DNA of 64,000 nucleotides, taken from assembly GCA_010015605.1 (NCBI GenBank), contig ML975246.1, forward strand, positions 124,001-188,000. Reading direction: 5' to 3'. Of the stretch, positions 45,982 to 56,359 are shown piece after piece; position 1 is the stretch's first letter, and each line of letters opens with the position of its first letter. The position numbers were made by a program, and so were the translations under genes. This DNA comes from Decorospora gaudefroyi. Taxonomy: Eukaryota; Ascomycota; Dothideomycetes; Pleosporales; Pleosporaceae. The notes under the pieces are model-generated. The model made no database searches. It worked only from the letters and a program-made list of their open reading frames with translations, and was not told the origin of the DNA.

Positions 45982-47311
45982 GATGGGATAGGAAGATGGG
46001 GCCCAAAGCAAAAGAGTTGTTGACGATGGTGGTGAGGCTTTAGGAGTACGGCCCTCGGTTTTATGTTTATATCCTGACTGACCCGTTGGATGACGAGGAC
46101 GAGGAAATACAGTGTTCCATGCATCCTAGGAAGGTTTCCATCTCTTGCATACCTACTCGCCTACTGCGGTCTGTCGTCACAAGCATACGCAAGACTTTTA
46201 TTTTTCCTTAGCAGTCGCCGGCTTGGCTGCATGGGAGTCTCGAAGCGAGAGAGATGGATTATACATGGTTTAACGGAAGGAGAAGCTTGGTCGGCCTGTG
46301 CGTGTGCTACACTATACCAAGGCACGACTACAAGACTCACAGTGCCGCACGGTATATTGGGAGAAGAGTGACACAACACCATCAAGCTCAACAGCCTTCT
46401 CCCCCAAAGCGACCACTAGAACTTTCACAGCCTCACAACGTCTTCATCAACAACTGAAAACCCCATCCAATAATCTCCACCCACAAGTCCAGTCCCCAAC
46501 CCACGAATTCATCTCATACCCTAGAACAATCCGAAACTGACCCACTGCACGTACCTACCTACCGGTACATGCTAGCCACCACCACCACCACCACCTCGGA
46601 CCCTCCTTCATCATCTCCTCAACAACCGAACTTTACGAAATGAATGCTATACGTGGCCCGGCCGCCTTACGTACGCCTTCGTCAAGAAGCCTTGGAAGGC
46701 TTAAACGGTTATTCCCGCTGAACTTGGCACGTTGGGTTTATAATAAAAAAGAGACGCGTAGACATGGCTTGGCAAAAGTAGGTACGTACCCGGCCCGGGG
46801 GGTTACGGGAATGGGCTGGTCGCGCTAGATAGGTAGGGTGGTATGGTAGGTGGCACGGGTGGGAAGGTGAGCTTTTGCGCCGTTGTCCCAATAATTATCG
46901 TTGTGTTTGTAATCACGCTGCCTGCCGTGTTTCTTGTAGATTGTGGGCTATGGGGACGTGGTGGGTCTTGGTATTTTTTCTCGTCTGTTGTTGAGGTGCG
47001 GAATGAAGGTCGAGTGGCGATAAATCGGCTGGGATTATTTTAGTTACTGGGGATATTGGGTGCGGAAATCGTCCCGCTCGGGTATTGGCGTGCCGAGTCG
47101 GTGCACGTGAAGGCCCCAAAGACGTGTTGGGTTCATGGAGTTCGAGAACTGTATATATGGCCATGAATTGGAAAGATCTGGGTTGTTATTACATATATAC
47201 AATACTTTAGCTCTCCCGTGAGAGTATTCCGTCAATAGTATTTGCTACTCCGTACTACTTCTCGATATCAGCTTGCGAGACAAGTTGTTCCTTGCAGGGC
47301 CTGTTTTCAAC
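45982..47311. other. Intergenic dioxygenase / ammonium transporter
   Basis: 1.3 kb without a supported gene. It holds an ACC repeat (46576-46595) and TAGGTAGG-type words near 46820-46850. Confidence 0.45.
46576..46595. repeat. (ACC)n microsatellite
   Basis: About seven CCA/ACC units in tandem. Confidence 0.85.
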
Positions 47312-48868
47312 TCAGTCGAGGTGCAGCTCGCCTTCCCGGTCCGCATAAGGGTAGTATTTCTGCGTCTCTGTCCACAGAGTCTCTTCATCCATTTGGCTCG
47401 CGTCGAGTCCAGCAATGATATCCCTACAAGCATTAGCTTTTTGTGCAAGGCTGTTGCAGCAACGAACGAGCTTACTTGTCCTCAGCCAGTACTTCAAAGC
47501 CTGGCACACAGTCTATCAGCGCGTAAATGACATAACTTGCAACGAAAGACCAAGAAAAGCCGACAAGCGCTTCAACAACCTGGATACCAAATTGGCGCAC
47601 ATTTCCGTCAAAAAAGACGCCGCCCGTAATCTCCGTGACACCGTCGTAGCCCGCGACTTCTTTCTGCGCAAAGCAGCCCGTCGCAATGGTAGCCAAGATG
47701 CCCCCGAGACAATGCGTCGCAAACGTATCGCCATGGTCGACCCAGCGCCAACGCATCGCAAAAGCGGTAAACTTGATGCGAAGTGCCTGTCGACAGACGA
47801 GCGCACCCAGAAGGCCGAAGAAGAAGGCGGTCGGCAAGTCGATGAAGCCAGCCGACGGCGTAATCATGATTAAGCCCGAAATGGCGCCCATAAAGCACGA
47901 GTCCAGGCTCCAGCGGCCGACTTCAACGTATGTATACATCATCCATGTGAGCGCCCCGCTGGCGGCACAGAGATTCGTAACGCACAGAGCCATGACCGAC
48001 TTGAAGTTGAAAGCCAAGGTAGTCCCAGCATCAAACGCGAGCCACGAGCCCCAGATACTGATCATGGCGAGGAGCTGGCAAAGCGAATTGACGGGCCGGT
48101 GTATGACTAGATGGGACGGGGTTCGCGTCGAAGACTTGCGCGAGCGGAACAGTGGGTAGGAGAGGTAGAGCGACATTGCTGTTGCGGTTGCGCCTGAGTT
48201 GATGTGTACTGGCGTTCCACCCGCGAAATCCAGAACGCCTAGATCCATCAGGAAGCCTCCGCCCCATACCATATGGGCTAAAGGGTTGTACACGAATGTG
48301 GACCAGAGCTAACCACCTACACGTCAGATGAATTCTCGAGCGTATACTTTCTCTATAGGCTCCCATCTCCGAACTCAGGAACTCACAAAGATGAAGGGAA
48401 TAAGCGGTAGTATTCTCCCGCGCTCACAAGCACCACCAACAGCAATAGCGCAGACCGTGGCCTGGAAAACGAGTTGGAAGAAGCTGAATAGCACCGCTGG
48501 TATAGTTCCCACTGGCTCTGCTAAAACGTTCTTGTGCAGCGCGTACGTAAAGTCTCCAAATACTGCGCCTCCTTTTCCATAGGTTAACGTGTAGCCGATT
48601 AGGAACCATTGGATGGAGCACACGATGACGGCTAGGATGGCGGGCATGATGGCTGCGAGGGAGTTGGAGCGCGTTGTGTAGCCTGAGTAGGCTATGCCTA
48701 CTGCTGGGATTATTCCCCAGCCTGGGGGGAATTAGTGTATTGGCCGCGCTCTAGTTGAGTTTGGTATTGGAAACTGAACGTACAGAAGACGGAGCATACC
48801 AATACGAAGAGCGTATCAGTACGGTCGCACGCGTCCCATGCTCGTAGTACCTCTGTTGGCAAACCCAT
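47312..48868 (-). CDS. Ammonium transporter (AMT/MEP family)
   Basis: Exons 48868-48784, 48721-48387, 48308-47476 and 47423-47312 give 454 aa with about 11 membrane segments. Family features are GTIPAVLFSFFQLVFQATVCAI, GACERGR, and the twin pore histidines: the first in GGTPVHINSG, the second in GDTFATHCLGG. It carries ammonium across the plasma membrane. The N-terminus is short and the first helices (TDTLFVLVCSVFCWGIIPAVG) differ from typical Mep2/MeaA proteins, so it looks like a divergent clade. Upstream ATGs exist (e.g. near 49245) with an intron-like stretch 49159-49200, so a longer N-terminus or a spliced leader is possible; ATG 48868 is preferred. GATA sites lie upstream. Confidence 0.9.
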
Positions 48869-49094
48869 TATATAGCCCAATGCTACTCACGAGTAAGGAC
48901 GACTCGTAAAGTGAGAACTGCGATTTCAAAGTCGCCGCGAGATGCTAGGTAGTATTTGTGCAAGATATAGGTTGGTATGCTTTGAATTGGAGCTGCGCAG
49001 GTACAGGTAAACACCTCGGTTGGAACGCGTCCACGCCCAGATTGATGAGCTCTTCCTTCGAGCATGCCGAGCATTGAGGCGCCTGATACGCATC

Positions 49095-49100
49095 CTGATA
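49095..49100 (+). promoter_or_regulatory. GATA site (TGATAA)
   Basis: HGATAR consensus about 230 bp upstream of the transporter start. This is the binding core for AreA-type nitrogen regulators. Confidence 0.45.
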
Positions 49101-49138
49101 AAGCTTAGGATTGGTGGAATAGGATGTCGGCGTTGCGG

Positions 49139-49150
49139 TGATAAGATAAA
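49139..49150 (+). promoter_or_regulatory. Two overlapping-adjacent GATA sites (TGATAAGATAAA)
   Basis: Two HGATAR cores in direct succession, 40 bp from the single TGATAA. Adjacent pairs are favoured by AreA/NIT2 on nitrogen genes. Confidence 0.5.
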
Positions 49151-49450
49151 GAGAGCTCCTGCAGAGATGATGACAAGCCAGCCGAAGACACACTACTTAC
49201 GCCGCCCTCTGGCATTTGTGGCTTCCGGTGCGGTGGCTCCTGTCATGGCTTCTTCCTTGCTTACGATGCTTCTTGAGAATGCGATGAGAGATGTAGTGGA
49301 CTTTGAGTAAGGGTCTAGACGCCTCTACGGGCCGGGTTGATACCTACCGGTGTGCCCCACCTTCCAAGTGCGTACGCACTAAGGGTGTTTTGGGCCAGTC
49401 ACCAAGATATAAACTTCGTGCTTGGCCTGCAAACCCCCTGACTACTTAGA

Positions 49451-50254
49451 ATGTCCGACAGCGAAGAGAATGACGTTTTCGGTGTCAGCCAGGATCTAGT
49501 TCCGCCTGCGCCCATCAAGGCCGCTGGTGTATCCGAGGTCGACTTCGACGGCCTATTGTCACCCCCACTGAAGCTGCACGAGGATCTGAAGAACGGCTGC
49601 GGCGGACAGCTATGGCCGGCGGGTATGGTGCTCAGCAGATACATGCTGCGGAAACATCGAGAGGATGTCGCAGGCAAAGAGATAGTCGAACTTGGGGCGG
49701 GAGGCGGGCTCGTCGGGCTGGCGGTTGCGATAGGATGCAAGGTCAACACTACGTTGTACATTACGGACCAGGAGCCGATGTTTGAGCTCATGAGACGCAA
49801 TATCACTCTGAATAATCTGCAAAGTCGTGTCAGCGCTTCGATATACGATTGGGGTGAACCGACGCCCTCGCAGCTGCCAAGACATCCGGATATTATTCTG
49901 GCTGTAAGAACCTCGAGTATGGCTTAAAGAAAGGGACCCAAGTAGGCTAACGCTCTCAAGGCGGACTGTGTCTATTTCGAGCCGGCGTTCCCGTTGTTGC
50001 AGCAGACACTGATGGACTTGATCGGCGAGTGGACGGTGTGCTACTTCTGTTTCAAGAGGAGGAGGCGGGCGGATCTGACGTTCATGAAGAAGGCGCGGAA
50101 GATGTTCGACGTGCAGGTAGTGGACGACGACCCGGATAAGGAGGTGTACTCCAGAGAGAAGCTATTCTTGTAAGATCTTAATCGCAGCGAGTCGGCGTAT
50201 GTTGCTAACATGAATAGATATCGTATCACAAAAAGGAATGCCTCACTGGTATAG
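49451..50254 (+). CDS. EFM6: Protein-lysine N-methyltransferase Efm6-like
   Basis: Exons 49451-49903, 49961-50169 and 50218-50254 give 232 aa. It belongs to the METTL21/family-16 class I methyltransferases: GGQLWPAGMVLSRYM, SAM motif I VELGAGGGLVGLAVA, the acidic post-I residue in ITDQEPM, and the substrate-side DCVYFEPAFPLLQQT (variant of the DxxY motif). The last exon is a 12-codon tail. In yeast Efm6 methylates eEF1A on a lysine; the assignment here rests on the DCVYFEPAFP text. The first intron ends in CAAG rather than the usual CAG or TAG, with CTAAC 9 bp before it. It is divergent from the ammonium transporter. Confidence 0.85.
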
Positions 50255-50517
50255 AAGAGTTGCCGATGCCGCTAGCATTTCCGTGGGCGTGGAGAGGGCT
50301 GCGCCCACGGATCTGGTACGGTTCAAAATTCCTGCACACCGAAGATGAATATTAAAATCTGGTCCGGTGCATCCACCATCACACTCATCTCAGAACATTC
50401 CAACGTCGGTGCCAATCTGAGTTCTTGGTTATTCATATTGTTTTTTGATGCAATTTAAGCAGCAGGATATTTACCAGAACAAACAGCATTCCTCACTCCT
50501 CTACCTTCGCCAACAAA
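50255..50517. other. Short spacer
   Basis: 263 bp between tandem plus-strand genes. Nothing recognised. Confidence 0.4.
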
Positions 50518-52029
50518 ATGCCAGGAATTAATCCACATTCATCAGGCTCTACGGCGAATGTTGTAATTCCCGCTTCATCTCTTCGACGCACATCTTCCTC
50601 CTGTTCCCTCCCGATAGCTGAGCAGCCCGTGTCTCTTGCCGAAACCCCATTAGAGGATGGCTGGGAGTGTCTGCGATACCTTCGCGTATCTGCTATATCC
50701 TCCACCGTCGTCCCATCTAGCGAGCGTTCACAATTAGCTGAACTCGATCGCGAACCACATATACCGCTTGACAACAATGTCCATCGGTTATTCAAGCGTC
50801 GAAGATGGCCTTCCCTTACCGATAAAGAGTACGACTTATTACTCCCAAGCCTGACAATTGCCACCAAATTCATGGAGCAGCCCCAGCTTTTGGAGTTTTG
50901 GAAGCACATTTATCTGGGAGCGCTAGAATATGACGGGACCAAAGGACACTATCTAGCCTTGACTAAATACGAGTCTAGCCAACATGCGGACAAAGCGATA
51001 CGGTCGGTATTTGATGTATATTTACCCGAGCAACTGAAATTCGGTTTCTACGATCTCGACCCACTTGGCAACAAAATCGATGGGCTTTCTTTTGGCAGCG
51101 AAGAAAGATACCGCCTGTTCTGTGCCTGCTATCAACTGGGTCCTCCTGATCTTATCTTCTGTCATCCGCACATAGTGTTGCATATCCACTATTTGTACGA
51201 CCTCAAGTACCTGGTGGAATATGGAACAGAGGACGAGATGAGGGACGTTTTTCTCAGGATTGCGATCACGCTTTGCCATGAGCTCGCTCATATCGTTTGG
51301 AAATATCGCATTCAGGGGGATTTCATACAAACGTAAGTTACATCTTCGTAGGCTCTCTCCCCTCCCGCATTTGCATACGCAAGATGGGCTGATAAGTATG
51401 TTAGGCTCCACGGTACCTGTTTCGAGCCGCGTTATCAGCTTTCGGACCTTTGGATCGAATTAGGGCATGCGTGGGAGCACTACACATTCCGTGGCAGCAT
51501 CTGGACGATCGACCATCCGGGCTACTTCGCCACGTACTACCGGCCCCAACATTGCTACGAAGACCGCGACGCCGCAGACACACGTGTTATCATACCGCGG
51601 TGGTGGATCAACATCTGGTTTCGCAAATCCACGTGGGATCGCTTCGGAGATTTGCACAAGTCTGGTGAATTGTATCTGCCGAACGAGACCGAGAGCGGAT
51701 ATGCCTTCCACAAGAACAAGCCGAGCTTCGACCCGAATTGGACATTATATGTCCATGGCGTACCGCGAGACCTCCACTGCAACATGCCAAGCTCTGTCCC
51801 TTTCCTACTCTGGCGTGTCATGAGACATCGACAGCAGGCGGCGAATGATGAGGAGCTACACATCAAGGCAGGAGTGAATCTTCCGTCTCCGTCCCGACTG
51901 AAGTTCATTGCTGCTGTCAAGAGATTCTTCACCAGATATCGGGAGCGCTTCATGTGGCCTGCTCGGCATAGACCACGCGGTTACAAGGCTGTGAGTGCGC
52001 AGGAGCGAGCGAGGCGCAGGACGATGTGA
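50518..52029 (+). CDS. Uncharacterised HExxH (zincin-like) protein
   Basis: Exons 50518-51332 and 51405-52029 give 479 aa. I do not recognise a named family. A disordered Ser-rich N-terminus (about 1-45) leads into a globular part with LYDLKYLVEYGTEDEMRDVF. LCHELAHIVWKYR follows, a HExxH zinc-site motif at residues 254-258. Behind it lie DLWIELGHAWEHYTFRG (about 283-300), offering a candidate third acidic or His ligand, and WWINIWFRKSTWDRFG. The C-terminus is Arg-rich. No signal peptide or membrane helix is seen. Predicted intracellular metallopeptidase-like fold; catalysis is inferred from one motif only. Confidence 0.75.
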
Positions 52030-53274
52030 GAATTGGGCGCGAAACCGTTACTGACAATTATACGGACACGGGGAATGCCCCTCATATACTATGAGAGCTA
52101 AGCCTAATCAGGTAGTATGTATTGCCAAGCTGGTCCTGCGATATCCCACATCGTTACTACCATATCTCAGATAGGTAGTTCCTTCCAACGCTTTCGACCT
52201 CGCCCGGTAGCTGCTACGATAAGCGAGGACATTCACGCCTCCTTGTGTGCGTAGCGAGCTCACGATCGCTTGGCTGGTTTCTGTGGACTAAGGTGTTGTT
52301 GCTCCTGCATCGAAGATGTGGGTATAGCACGGAGGTTGCGGCACGAACACCACGTTCCATCACAACGAAGAGTTGGATCAATATTCGCTGGAAAACTATC
52401 CCTCCGCCACACTTCCAGGCCGATGGTTCACCCAACCAAGTCCGTTCAACATGTCCACAGTTGTATCGAGCACGCTGCGAAGGAAGTCCGGAGCCGGAAA
52501 CGTGGATGCGTATGGGTTTTAGTCAGCGTTTGTGCGACAGCACTCACGAATACATTGCTATGCTTTGGGAGAAAAGCAGGAGAGAAGAGAGCAAGAAGAT
52601 AACATGGCATATCTAAAACGAGATAGAGGCTAGAGAAAGCGCAAGAGAGAAGAGAGGAAGAAGATAGCAAATCTAAATGAAAACGAGAATGAGGAAGCGA
52701 CTTAAGACTCCGTTTTGATAAAAGTAAGTTAGGGGAAGTGGTTTTTATTTGAAGAGTAAGAAAACATCAACTACCTAGAATGCAGAGAACGGGGCAAAAT
52801 CGGCTAACCATCTTCTAGAAGTTTGAAACAAGTGCACTGGCAGGTGCCTCCAGGATCTCACGATACACTCACAATCCTGGCGATGTGTTAAGGAAGACTT
52901 TCGACGGGAGAAGTATTGAAGGTGAAAGTTGAGTAAAGAAGTGATTGATTGAAAGCTATCAAGGAGGGGATTATATAGGGGCCCGACCAGGGCGCTAGTC
53001 CCCTGGTTACTTCTCCTAACCACCGATAATAACTTCCACGTGTAGGGTTGCGATTTCCAACAAGAAGTGGTAGACTGTCAGTAATGGGTATTGGAACTCG
53101 CTGTATGACGTCTATCTTAGTGACTGAATGTACTTCTTGTAGCCTATCACCCCTAGCTTTCTTCTCATTCTGTATGCATGCTAACCCCGGCCCTGTAGCA
53201 TGATCCTATGGATAATGATTCAACCCGAGGCTAATGACTCCTCCGCATTCCTATTCCGCAGATGCATTAATAGA
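52030..53274. other. Intergenic HExxH gene / MAP2
   Basis: 1.25 kb with no supported gene. It contains an imperfect tandem repeat (52569-52687) and purine-rich sequence. Small ORFs show no domain. Confidence 0.45.
52569..52687 (+). repeat. Imperfect tandem direct repeat, two ~55-bp units
   Basis: Unit 1 (52569-52622) and unit 2 (52633-52687) both run GAGAAA...AGAGAGAAGAGAG...AAGAAGATA...ATCTAAA...AAACGAG with several substitutions and small gaps. Confidence 0.65.
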
Positions 53275-54792
53275 TTAATAGTCATCGCCGCGACTCAGAA
53301 CCTCCTTGCACGTCGGCCTGAGCACAAATGTCTGGTGTCGCATTAGTACGTGCTCTTCATCTTAGAAACGTTAACAACTTACGTGTTCACTCTGTGCCGT
53401 ATAACTGCCCTTGATATCACACAGTGGCGGATAGGCCTCAACGATGCCAGCGCTGACCAAGTTGTTCAGGCCCAAGAGATACTTGTCGTGGCCCAAACGG
53501 TCAAGATACCGCCTGCAGAAGGGCAGTGTGCCGAAGTTCTTGGTGATGGAGTTGAGTAGGGTCTTTGCTGATGAGACGCGTAGAGCGACTTTGGGTGCGT
53601 CGGGCTTTTTGGCGTAATGTGATGTTTCCATCTATTGAGGGTGTTAGAAAGTGATGCACGTAGTTTGAGAACAGAGAAGCGTACATCATCCCGGACATAT
53701 CCCTTTCCAGTGCTGCCAAATGTCTCGATGGCAAATGTCTCGCCCTCCTCCATCTTCGTTTGGTCGCCGCCCTTGACGATCGGAACGGTCTTCCCGCCGT
53801 GGATGTTGAACTGTCCAATGGAATGGCCGTTGAGGTTCCTTATGCACTTGACGGGAAAGGTCTCGCCCTTGATTTCCACTTCGTAGCTCTCCATGACCTC
53901 TTGGATCGCTGCACCAATATCGCTCATGCGCACGTCAATACCAGCCTCCTTGATACCGGCATTCGTGGCGTCTTTGCATGCGTTGACTAGGTTGTCGTAT
54001 ACAGGGTCGAAAGTCAGGGTGAACGCACTGTCCACAATGCGTCCGTTAATGTGCACACCGAAGTCGACCTTCATTACATCCTCGTAGTTGAGGACCATCT
54101 TGTTGCCCGCATTAGGTGTGTAATGCGCAGCGCAGTGGTTTATGCTGAGACCAGTTGGAAACCCCATACCCGCGATTTGTGCATCACCGTCCTCAAGACC
54201 TTGGTGTCCTGTCAATGCGCGGACCGAGTCCTCGATGCCCTCTGCAATCTCTGTAAGGCTCATGCCGGGCTTTATCGACTTTTGAGCCCATTGTCGTACC
54301 TGACGATGGATCTCTGCGCCCTTGCGATATTCGGTAAGGAAATCGTTGTTCATGCGGTCGAGATGGCGCTTCTCTTCGCTTGTGGTGCGGTACGCATTTT
54401 CGTTGACGTACTCTTGGATTTGGCCCTCGGGATAGGCGTTGTTGGGGAAGAGTTCATCGATGCGGACCCGTGGTGGTGAGGTCTGTACTTTGGGGCCCCC
54501 TGTGCCTGCTCCTCCGGCCTTCTTCTTCTTCCGGGGCTTTCTCTTCTTTTTCTTCTTGGCTGCACCTTCGCCGGCTTCCCCTACGCCCTCTTCCGCCTCG
54601 TTGTCATCATCCGAATCGTCGTGTTCCGCATCGCCTGTTGGCTTATCGCCGTTTTGTGGTGTGCCGTTCGTAGGTTTGCTGCTGGAATCGTCCACTGTAC
54701 GCTATTAGTCGCTACGAAGCCAGGGTCTTGTTGCACGGGTGTCAGTACGCACGCTTCAAGTTGGCGACGTCGTCCGCTACTTTGGCCGCCAT
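53275..54792 (-). CDS. MAP2: Methionine aminopeptidase 2
   Basis: Exons 54792-54753, 54694-53685, 53631-53383 and 53331-53275 give 451 aa. The N-terminus has an acidic block and a poly-Lys block (AAKKKKKRKPRKKKKAGG), as in eukaryotic type 2 enzymes. The catalytic domain shows INHCAAHYTPN (His), KVDFGVHINGRIVDSAF (two Asp ligands), NLNGHSIGQFNIHGG (His ligand), EEGETFAIETFGSTG (Glu) and the final Glu in AQSEHTFVLRP at the last splice junction; all five metal ligands are present. It removes initiator Met from nascent chains in the cytosol and is the target of fumagillin-type inhibitors. It ends in the family's DDY. Confidence 0.96.
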
Positions 54793-55024
54793 GTTGCTAT
54801 ACAAGAAGCGGAGTGGTAGTCGAGACTTGAACTTCACGAGGGGTCTCGAAACGCCCCGCTAGTAGACACCGGTGAAGTGTAGTGAACGCCGAAAGACATG
54901 GGGCTAGGCCGTCCCTGGTCTAGCGCTCGGCAATGGAGCGATGACGCTCTACATGCGACTCCAGAACATGCATTCCAACAACGGCTTCTAAATGTACACT
55001 ACGTTCACCTACTCCTAATGGGCA
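54793..55024. promoter_or_regulatory. Compact divergent promoter MAP2 / J-protein
   Basis: 232 bp between start codons. No specific site recognised. Confidence 0.4.
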
Positions 55025-55942
55025 ATGCCATCCCGCCCGTCACTCCTCCTGCGATCTATCGCTCTCCGCCCCCAACCGCCGTCATGGATATGCCACACAT
55101 GTCTTCGGCGTACCATTGCCCATCCTCCGCGGCGCATCCAGCGGTCCCAGCAACAAACGTCGGGTTTCCACACAACGCCCTCACGATACGCTGACCATCT
55201 CCTCAACTACTACGAAATCCTCCACGTAAAACACACGGCCACCTCCGCTGAGATAAAGCGCCAATTCTATACGCTCTCCAAGAAAAACCATCCGGACCAC
55301 AACCAGAACGACGCCGAAGCCTCAACCCGCTTCGTCGCAATAAGCGAAGCCTATCACGTCCTCTCTGTGCCAGAAAAACGCGCCCAATACGACGCCGAAC
55401 TAGAGCATTCGCATCAGCACTCGCGAAGGGGAAGACATGGGAGTGACCACCATCACCCGCATGGGAGCTACAGTTCGGCTGCGTACGGTGCACGACCAGC
55501 TTCGGGTCTGAACAAGAAGCGTAGCACCTTCCGAGGTCCACCTCCCTCATTCTATAAATCCGGGGGCTATGGACGTCATCATGCGAAGAGAACCGAGCAC
55601 GCCCATTCCCATGCGCATGAAGGAGGCGAAGCAGGGAAAGAAGCCGGCCACGAAAGCTACGGTGAGTGGGGCGGCTTTGGTCCAGGACAGCAGAAGCAAG
55701 GCAATCAGGTTCCGCACTTCGACGATAGAAGACATAAAGAGACGCATGATAGTATTAACGAACACATATGGGCTAGAAGAAGGAAGTTGAGACCGACGGT
55801 CAAGGTGGAAGAGGAATGGCAAAAGGGCAATATGCTCGTCAACTTTGCCATGGTATCGAGTGTTATCGCGACGATTGGTATTACAGCTAAGGTTTTTGGA
55901 GACCGTCATGAAGCGCCGAATAAGAGGAAACAGAATGCTTGA
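55025..55942 (+). CDS. Mitochondrial J-domain protein
   Basis: Single exon, 305 aa. The N-terminus is Arg/Ser-rich with few acids (MPSRPSLLLRSIALRP), a good mitochondrial presequence, ending near FHTTPSRYA. A J domain spans about 60-125: LNYYEILHVKHTATSAEIKRQFYTLSKKNHPDHN, with the HPD triad that stimulates Hsp70, then FVAISEAYHVLSVPEKRAQYD. A His/Gly/Ser-rich linker follows, and a single hydrophobic segment (about 271-289, MLVNFAMVSSVIATIGITAKVF). The layout suggests a membrane-anchored co-chaperone of mitochondrial Hsp70; the exact partner process is unknown. No zinc finger, so not type I DnaJ. Confidence 0.88.
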   Translation: MPSRPSLLLRSIALRPQPPSWICHTCLRRTIAHPPRRIQRSQQQTSGFHTTPSRYADHLLNYYEILHVKHTATSAEIKRQFYTLSKKNHPDHNQNDAEASTRFVAISEAYHVLSVPEKRAQYDAELEHSHQHSRRGRHGSDHHHPHGSYSSAAYGARPASGLNKKRSTFRGPPPSFYKSGGYGRHHAKRTEHAHSHAHEGGEAGKEAGHESYGEWGGFGPGQQKQGNQVPHFDDRRHKETHDSINEHIWARRRKLRPTVKVEEEWQKGNMLVNFAMVSSVIATIGITAKVFGDRHEAPNKRKQNA

Positions 55943-56359
55943 GCTACTGATCGGCCTGCATGCTCGAGCATAAGCAATCTTACGATATTGGCCAAACACA
56001 TTTGGTCATAATTGCATGAAACCTCGCCCCTTTCTCCACATGCGCCGACTGCGGTGAAACGTTCTGCGATGCTATGTGAGTGGAAGAGGGGTTCATTATG
56101 TCTCCTGGCGGGGAATATGATCAAATCGGCATGGTGCTTCTGAAAGAGATGGGCGCTGCAGACGGGAAGGAAGACCATCACGGAAAGTCGACGTGGGAGT
56201 CTTCAAAGCGTGCATTGAGAGAAATTGCTGTACATGCTAAAAGCCATACTCCGCTCACTCATTTGCATCAGATTGAGATGATACCGCTTCGCAAGAACCA
56301 AGGGAATCTAAAAGCCAATTTTTCCCACTCTGATCTCCATAGATCTTCGAGCGAGACGC
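55943..56359. other. Convergent intergenic J-protein / porin
   Basis: 417 bp between the 3' ends of two genes. No supported ORF. Confidence 0.45.

Larger units (their letters stand above)
48869..49450. promoter_or_regulatory. Divergent promoter ammonium transporter / EFM6
   Basis: 582 bp between start codons. It holds a GATA-site cluster (next entries) on the transporter side and possibly a leader exon and 42-bp intron of the transporter. Confidence 0.5.
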
